DNA of 10,591 nucleotides from an uncultured Adlercreutzia sp. (GTDB lineage: Bacteria; Actinomycetota; Coriobacteriia; Coriobacteriales; Eggerthellaceae): positions 1 through 10,591 of the forward strand of contig CAJUSP010000033.1 of the NCBI GenBank assembly GCA_910589165.1, written 5' to 3'. Every line of letters begins with the position of its first letter. The first letter of the stretch is position 1. The position numbers and the translations under genes are program-made. Positions 6,828-10,591 of the stretch are shown piece by piece. The notes below the pieces were generated by a model. The model made no database searches, was not told where the DNA came from, and saw nothing but the letters and a program-made list of their open reading frames with translations.

Positions 6828-8225
6828 CTACTCGTCCGCAGCGTCGTTATCCTCCGCCATACTCCTCTCAGCCTCCCCCTCGGCGGGGGCTTCGAGGGAC
6901 TTGGCTTCTCGGGCCTCTTCGAACAGGGCCTTCATGGTGGGGTTCTTGCGGGTGAGCTTCTTCACGGTGAGGTCCTCGGCCTTGTCGTTGGCCAGGCGCA
7001 AGTTGCGCTCGCTGCCGAGCAGGTTGTCCTTGATCTTCTGCAGATGGTCGATGGACTTGTCTATCTCGTCGATGGCCTTCTGGAAGCGCTCGCTGGCGAG
7101 CCGGTAGTTGCGGCCGAACTTGTCCTTGAAGTCGGCCAGCTGGTCCTCGAAGTTCGTCACGTCGATGTTCTGCTGACGCACAAGGGCCAGCTCCTTGCGA
7201 TACTCCATCGACGAGAGGGCCGCGTTGCGCAGCAGCGTGATGAGGGGAATGAAGAATTGCGGGCGAATGACGTACATTTTGTCGTAGCGCCAGGACACAT
7301 CGGTGATGCCGTTGTTGTACAGCTCGTTCTCCGGCTCCAGCAGCGACACGAGCACCGCGTACTCGCAGCCCTTCTTCTTGCGGTCGGCGTCGAGCTTCTT
7401 GAAGTGGTCCTCGTTCTTCTTGCGGTGGGTGGAGTCGTCGGCCTCGTTCTTCATCTCGAACATGATAGAGACGATCTCGTTGCCCTCGGCGTCGAAGTCG
7501 CGGAAGACGAAGTCGCCCTTGGTGCCCTCCACCACCTCGTTGTCCTTCTCGAAGTAGGCATGGGGGAAGGCCGTGGGGCGCAGCTGGTTGAAGGCGATTT
7601 CACAGTGCTGTTCGAGCGTCTCGCCGAGCATCTTCGTGGACAGGCGCGCCTTCATGTCGCGGATGCGCTCGATCTCGCGGTCGCGATCGGCGATGAGCTC
7701 GTCTTTGGCCGCCAGCTTCTCGGCGAGGGCCGCCTTGTGCTCGGCCTCCACACGCACCAGGGCCTCGCGCTCGCGTTCCAGGCGCGCCGCCAGATCGTCG
7801 CGCTCGCGCTCGACGGCCACCTGGGCGTCTTTCGCGGCCGCCTCGGTCTTCTGCACCGCCAGCTGGGTTTCCACCACGGCCTGGCGCTGCTGAGCGTCCA
7901 ACTGCTGGCGTGCCTCGTCGCGCTCGCGCTCGACGGCACGCAGCTTCTCCGCCTCAGCGGCCACCGCCTCGGCCACAGCCAGCTTGCGCGCTGATTCGGC
8001 TTCGCCCGCCTGAGAGGCCAGCTGCGCCTCAAGTGCGGCCACCTTCTTCCGCTCTTCAGCGCGAACGAGCTCGATTTCCTTATCGCGGTTTTGGGCCAGC
8101 AAACGCTCGCGCTCGGCCAGTTCGCGCTGGAACTCCTGGTCGCGCACTTGGCTTAGGATGGCGGCGTACCCGCTCTCGTCCACGGTGAAGGGGGTGTGGC
8201 AATGGGGGCAGATGATCTCGCTCAT
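6828..8225 (-). CDS. DUF2130 coiled-coil protein with PD-(D/E)XK-like motif
   Basis: This 465-aa protein starts at the ATG at 8225, with AAGGA 5 nt upstream; an upstream-extended frame to 8303 lies inside yolD and was rejected. Residues 6-9 are CPHC in an N-terminal IICPHCHTPF segment, resembling half a zinc ribbon. Residues ~27-195 are a long charged heptad-rich coiled coil. The C-terminal half is the DUF2130 domain: GDFVF (D238), then FEMKNE (E257, K259). This spacing resembles the D...ExK core of PD-(D/E)XK nucleases. It continues with KKGCEYAVLVSLLE and WRYDKMYVIRPQFFI, and a second helical stretch to the end. The architecture (coiled coil plus nuclease-like domain) recalls RmuC, but function and catalysis are unproven. 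It is the third gene of the polymerase-yolD operon, starting 10 bp after the yolD stop, which suggests a DNA-damage role. Confidence 0.85.
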   Translation of the reverse strand: MSEIICPHCHTPFTVDESGYAAILSQVRDQEFQRELAERERLLAQNRDKEIELVRAEERKKVAALEAQLASQAGEAESARKLAVAEAVAAEAEKLRAVERERDEARQQLDAQQRQAVVETQLAVQKTEAAAKDAQVAVERERDDLAARLEREREALVRVEAEHKAALAEKLAAKDELIADRDREIERIRDMKARLSTKMLGETLEQHCEIAFNQLRPTAFPHAYFEKDNEVVEGTKGDFVFRDFDAEGNEIVSIMFEMKNEADDSTHRKKNEDHFKKLDADRKKKGCEYAVLVSLLEPENELYNNGITDVSWRYDKMYVIRPQFFIPLITLLRNAALSSMEYRKELALVRQQNIDVTNFEDQLADFKDKFGRNYRLASERFQKAIDEIDKSIDHLQKIKDNLLGSERNLRLANDKAEDLTVKKLTRKNPTMKALFEEAREAKSLEAPAEGEAERSMAEDNDAADE

Positions 8226-8235
8226 GGTGGTCCTT

Positions 8236-8670
8236 TCAGCTAAGCGTTTCCAGCGCGCAAATCTCGTCGAAGGGGATGCGGGTGCGCACGACCCATAGGT
8301 CATGATAGATCATATCTATCTGGCTCGCTGCCCCGGTTATGGTACGGTAGCCGTCGTCCTCGTAATAGGTGCATCGCACCACGGTGCCGCGGGTAAGGCC
8401 GGCCAGGGTCTGGGTAAGTTCTCGGGCCTCCTCCTCGGAAAGCGGGCGGCGCGGCTCGACCACCTTCTCCTTCTCGCCTACCAGCTCGTAGTAGCCGCGT
8501 AGGGCCGCGAAAGGCATGAACTGCCGGGCGCGGTCGGCATGGGGGCGCCCCAAACCCGCAGGCACCGGGCGCCGGGCCGTCTCGGTTTCCGGGCAGCAAG
8601 CGCCCGCACCGTCCCCGTCGTCGTGCACCTCTTCCCAGACGAGCCCTTCGAAGGCCCCTTCCCTAGCCAC
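8236..8670 (-). CDS. YolD-like protein
   Basis: This 144-aa protein begins at a GTG (8668-8670) whose GTGGCTAG overlaps the polymerase stop codon by 8 bp, implying coupled translation. Residues ~47-75 (RARQFMPFAALRGYYELV, then EKEKVVEPRRPLSEEEAREL) are the signature of the YolD-like family. The C-terminal part (GTVVRCTYYEDDGYRTI..., IPFDEI) matches its beta-rich remainder. YolD proteins are small partners encoded next to UvrX/UmuC-type polymerases in Gram-positive bacteria and have been proposed as functional analogues of UmuD. The biochemical role is not settled. The ~45-residue N-terminal extension with a CC pair is not part of the conserved core as I know it. Confidence 0.85.
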   Translation of the reverse strand: MAREGAFEGLVWEEVHDDGDGAGACCPETETARRPVPAGLGRPHADRARQFMPFAALRGYYELVGEKEKVVEPRRPLSEEEARELTQTLAGLTRGTVVRCTYYEDDGYRTITGAASQIDMIYHDLWVVRTRIPFDEICALETLS

Positions 8671-10003
8671 GGTGGCCCCCCACTAGCGTGTTGCGCTCGC
8701 GGCCCATGGCGTGCTCCTTCAGGCTCGTGCCCTTGATGATGGCGTTCTTCCCGAACTTGTCCTTCACCGCCAGCACCGCCCGGGCCCGCCGCCGCTCCCG
8801 CTCGTCGGCCTCCACATCCGTGAACAGGTCGCAGGTGGCCAGGTCCTCATCGACCAGGTTCCCGAAACCGACGGATATCTTTCTGGCCGTCCGCGCCGGA
8901 TCCACCGTCTCGTAGAAGAGCTCTTCCAAGTAACCATACAGCTTCTTGAAGGAATTCGTGCGCTCCGACAGCTTGCGCGAGCCGCCGCCGTGGGGGTGAG
9001 CGCCACCCACGCGCCGCGTGCCGTGGCCGCCGTCGAACAGGTCGGGCGCGTCCGTCTCCCCTTCCCTATCGCGCTCGGCCGCCTCCTGCGTGTAGCTGAC
9101 ATGCAGCGAGATATGGTCGGTCACGAGGCGCTTCTGCACCAAGTCGAGCACGGTGTCGTCGCACATCTCGCGCATGACCATGAGGGTGTCCTCGAAGTTG
9201 TAGCCGCAGGGCAGAAGCTGCCCGTTCATGAGCGAGGTGCTCTCCGGCTCGTAGGCCTTTATCTCGGCGATGGTGCAGGGCTCCAGCCCCCAGGCGTGGT
9301 CGATAAGGTACTCGGCGTTCACGCCGAACTCGCCGTAGAGCACATCGGGGTCCATCTCGGTGACGCCGCGCAGGTCGAACACGCGGTACTTCGCCAGCCG
9401 CCGCGCGATGCCCGGGCCGATGTTCCATATATCGGTGATGGGACGGTGCGGCCAGATGTCGCGGCGGAAGGAGGCGTCGTCCAGCTCGCCGATGCCGTCG
9501 GGGGCGTGCTTGGCGGAGATGTCGAGCGCCACCTTCGCGAGGAACAGGTTCGGCCCGATGCCGGCCGTGGCCGGAATGCCCGTGGCCTCGCGCACGGCGT
9601 CGCGCAGCTTCTCGGCGAACTGGCGCGCCGTAACGCCGTAGAGCGCCAGGTAGGCCGTGGCGTCGATGAAGCACTCGTCGATGGAATAGGGGTGGATGTC
9701 CTCGGGCGCCACGTAGCGCAGGTACACCCCGTAGATGTCGGCCGAGGCCTGCATGTACTTGCGCATGTGCGGCGGCGCCACAATGTGCTCGAGCCCCGCG
9801 GGGATCTCGTAGAGCCGGCAGCGGTTGCGCACGCCGGCCGCCTTCATGGCCGGGCTCACGGCCAGGCAGATGGTCATCTCGGTGCGCGTGGGGTCGGCCA
9901 CCACGAGCCGTGCCGTCATAGGGTCGAGCCCCCGCTCGATGCACTCCACCGAGGCATAGAAGCTCTTCAAATCAATGCAAACATATGTGCGCTCAGAATC
10001 CAT
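8663..10003 (-). CDS. Y-family DNA polymerase, UvrX/UmuC-like (translesion synthesis)
   Basis: This 446-aa enzyme copies past DNA lesions. Metal-binding D11 lies in CIDLKSFYASVE and the D109/E110 pair in YSIDECFID, so the polymerase site looks intact. The palm/fingers continue through GIPATAGIGPNLFLAKVALD, a helix-hairpin-helix thumb motif occurs at IWNIGPGIARRLAKY, and the little-finger region includes ERTNSFKKLYGYLEELFYET. The conserved end (KDKFGKNAII, GTSLKEHAMGRERN, GGH) matches UvrX-type proteins found with YolD. A Gly/His-rich insert precedes the ERTNSF motif. I chose the ATG at 10003 because the catalytic N-terminus begins there; an open extension to 10174 crosses the promoter and a hairpin. 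It leads an operon with yolD and the DUF2130 gene and carries a LexA-type box upstream. It could equally be labelled a DNA polymerase IV/V-like protein. Confidence 0.92.
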   Translation of the reverse strand: MDSERTYVCIDLKSFYASVECIERGLDPMTARLVVADPTRTEMTICLAVSPAMKAAGVRNRCRLYEIPAGLEHIVAPPHMRKYMQASADIYGVYLRYVAPEDIHPYSIDECFIDATAYLALYGVTARQFAEKLRDAVREATGIPATAGIGPNLFLAKVALDISAKHAPDGIGELDDASFRRDIWPHRPITDIWNIGPGIARRLAKYRVFDLRGVTEMDPDVLYGEFGVNAEYLIDHAWGLEPCTIAEIKAYEPESTSLMNGQLLPCGYNFEDTLMVMREMCDDTVLDLVQKRLVTDHISLHVSYTQEAAERDREGETDAPDLFDGGHGTRRVGGAHPHGGGSRKLSERTNSFKKLYGYLEELFYETVDPARTARKISVGFGNLVDEDLATCDLFTDVEADERERRRARAVLAVKDKFGKNAIIKGTSLKEHAMGRERNTLVGGHRG

Positions 10004-10009
10004 GCCCGC

Positions 10010-10038
10010 AGTATACCATGGAACATCGGTTCTATATC
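10010..10038 (-). promoter_or_regulatory. Predicted SOS promoter of the polymerase operon, possibly leaderless
   Basis: On the - strand TATACT (10010-10015; 5 of 6) lies 7 nt from the A of the ATG at 10003. The likely transcription start is therefore at or next to the start codon, predicting a leaderless mRNA. There is no clear ribosome binding site before this ATG. The -35 position (17 nt upstream, GATATA) is a poor match, and the LexA-type box fills the spacer. Confidence 0.5.
10021..10032. promoter_or_regulatory. LexA-type (SOS) operator
   Basis: GAAC-ATCG-GTTC matches the core of the Gram-positive LexA box (CGAAC-N4-GTTCG), although the outer bases are G and T instead of C and G. It occupies the spacer between -35 and -10 of the polymerase promoter, where LexA binding would block RNA polymerase. 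A looser copy with 5-nt spacing (GAAC-N5-GTTC) lies at 10071-10083. Confidence 0.65.
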
Positions 10039-10101
10039 TGCGACAAAAAGAATCTGCCCGAAAGCAAGAGGAACGATAGGTTCGCCCAAGGAAGTCAGCG
10101 A

Positions 10102-10202
10102 GGGCCCGACAGGTGCCTGGAATTGCCCCGCCTTTCGCCCAAGCGTACTTCGGTACGCGCCGTGGCGAAAACAAGGGGCAAGGCCAGGTGCCTGTCGGGC
10201 CC
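10102..10202. repeat. 101-nt imperfect inverted repeat with UUCG tetraloop
   Basis: Outer arms GGGCCCGACAGG (10102-10113) and CCTGTCGGGCCC (10191-10202) pair perfectly. Seven further pairs follow, including two G-U wobbles if read as + strand RNA. Further inward are two broken stems and an apical stem GCGTAC-TTCG-GTACGC (10143-10158), a classic stable cUUCGg loop. It lies between gdhA and the polymerase operon, both on the - strand. It may end gdhA transcription, be a small palindromic mobile repeat, or act as a structured RNA. No T-run follows on either side. Confidence 0.75.
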
Positions 10203-10217
10203 GCAGCGTCGACGTTC

Positions 10218-10242
10218 CCGTTCGTCCCGTCAGGGCGAACGG
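10218..10242 (-). terminator. Hairpin just after gdhA stop
   Basis: CCGTTCG (10218-10224) pairs with CGAACGG (10236-10242), and CCC/GGG continues the stem with one bulged base. It begins 2 bases past the gdhA stop on the - strand. There is no T-run, so it is a candidate 3'-end stabiliser or weak terminator that may act together with the large hairpin beyond it. Confidence 0.4.
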
Positions 10243-10244
10243 AA

Positions 10245-10591
10245 CTACACGATACCCTCGGCCATCATGGCGTCGGCTACCTTCTCGAAGCCGGCGATGT
10301 TGGCGCCCATGACGTAGTTGCCCTCGTGGCCGTAGCGCTTGGCAGCGTCGTCGATGGCATGGTAGATGCTCACCATGATGCCGTTGAGCTTCGCATCAAC
10401 CTCTTCGAACGTCCAGCTCAGGCGCTCGGAGTTCTGGGACATCTCCAGGCCGGAGGTAGCCACGCCGCCGGCGTTGGCGGCCTTGCCGGGGAAGAACACC
10501 ACGCCGTTTTCCTGCAGGTACTCGGTGGCCTCGAGCGTGGTGGGCATGTTGGCGCCCTCGGCCAGGATCTTGCAGCCGTTCTTCACCAGGT
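10245..10591 (-). CDS. gdhA: NADP-type glutamate dehydrogenase, C-terminal part (partial)
   Basis: The frame enters from the right edge and ends at TAG 10245-10247, giving about 115 C-terminal residues of a roughly 445-aa enzyme. Glutamate dehydrogenase interconverts 2-oxoglutarate plus ammonia and glutamate in the cytoplasm, assimilating nitrogen with NADPH. The segments LAEGANMPTTLEATEYL, GKAANAGGVATSGLEMSQNS and NYVMGANIAGFEKVADAM are hallmark C-terminal sequences of hexameric bacterial NADP-dependent enzymes. Cofactor preference is inferred from this family resemblance, since the nucleotide-binding segment is outside the window. The promoter and N-terminus are not visible. Confidence 0.95.
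   Translation of the reverse strand, partial: LVKNGCKILAEGANMPTTLEATEYLQENGVVFFPGKAANAGGVATSGLEMSQNSERLSWTFEEVDAKLNGIMVSIYHAIDDAAKRYGHEGNYVMGANIAGFEKVADAMMAEGIV

Noticed and set aside
7044..7994. + strand open frame opposite the DUF2130 gene
   Set aside because: Its Leu/Val-rich composition mirrors the coiled-coil codons on the other strand; it has no ribosome binding site or motif.
8711..10312. Long + strand open frame of 533 codons opposite the polymerase
   Set aside because: It is antisense to a polymerase with intact catalytic motifs, crosses its promoter and the large hairpin, and shows no recognisable domain.
1..10591. tRNA, rRNA, CRISPR arrays, insertion sequences or att sites
   Set aside because: No clover-leaf-like segment, regular spacer-repeat array, transposase motif or integrase was seen by reading. 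The direct repeat pair is explained by adhesin duplication.

Overview
The window is GC-rich DNA that looks like an accessory stretch of a Coriobacteriia (Eggerthellaceae-type, gut actinobacterial) chromosome. This assignment is an inference. It rests on the GC-rich codon use, a very large sortase-anchored adhesin with an LAQTG sorting motif and DUF11 repeats, and the styles of the Y-family polymerase and NADP-glutamate dehydrogenase. No rRNA, tRNA or phylogenetic marker was available to confirm it.

Left part (1-5330, mostly + strand): the window opens on the last codons of a large surface protein whose C-terminus and 3' flank are repeated, about 92% identical, at the end of the next adhesin (1-155 versus 5137-5291). 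Two related cell-wall adhesin genes therefore sit in tandem. Between them, on the - strand, lies a truncated and stop-interrupted DUF3800 remnant (185-424). It is preceded by a strong predicted promoter and an intrinsic terminator that together could make an RNA of about 60 nt. The full adhesin (708-5161) has a promoter, a ribosome binding site and a signal peptide. Its reading frame is broken at a run of nine C (820-828), and one extra C would join signal peptide and body into a protein of about 1484 aa. This is the hallmark of phase variation by slipped-strand mispairing, or else an assembly error.

Middle part (5332-6810, - strand): a two-gene AbiE-type (type IV) toxin-antitoxin operon, abiEi-abiEii, with an 11-bp gene overlap. 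Its promoter is wrapped by a perfect 9-bp inverted repeat, the likely AbiEi operator. The DNA here is visibly less GC-rich than its neighbours.

Right part (6828-10040, - strand): a tight three-gene operon in the order Y-family (UmuC/UvrX-like) polymerase, YolD-like protein, and a DUF2130 coiled-coil protein with a PD-(D/E)XK-like motif. The first two genes overlap and the third follows after 10 bp. A LexA-type box (GAAC-N4-GTTC) lies between the -10 and -35 positions of the predicted promoter, so the operon is probably an SOS/DNA-damage unit, and the polymerase mRNA may be leaderless. No terminator is visible between this operon and abiE downstream. Beyond a 101-nt imperfect hairpin with a UUCG tetraloop, the window ends inside the C-terminal part of gdhA on the - strand.
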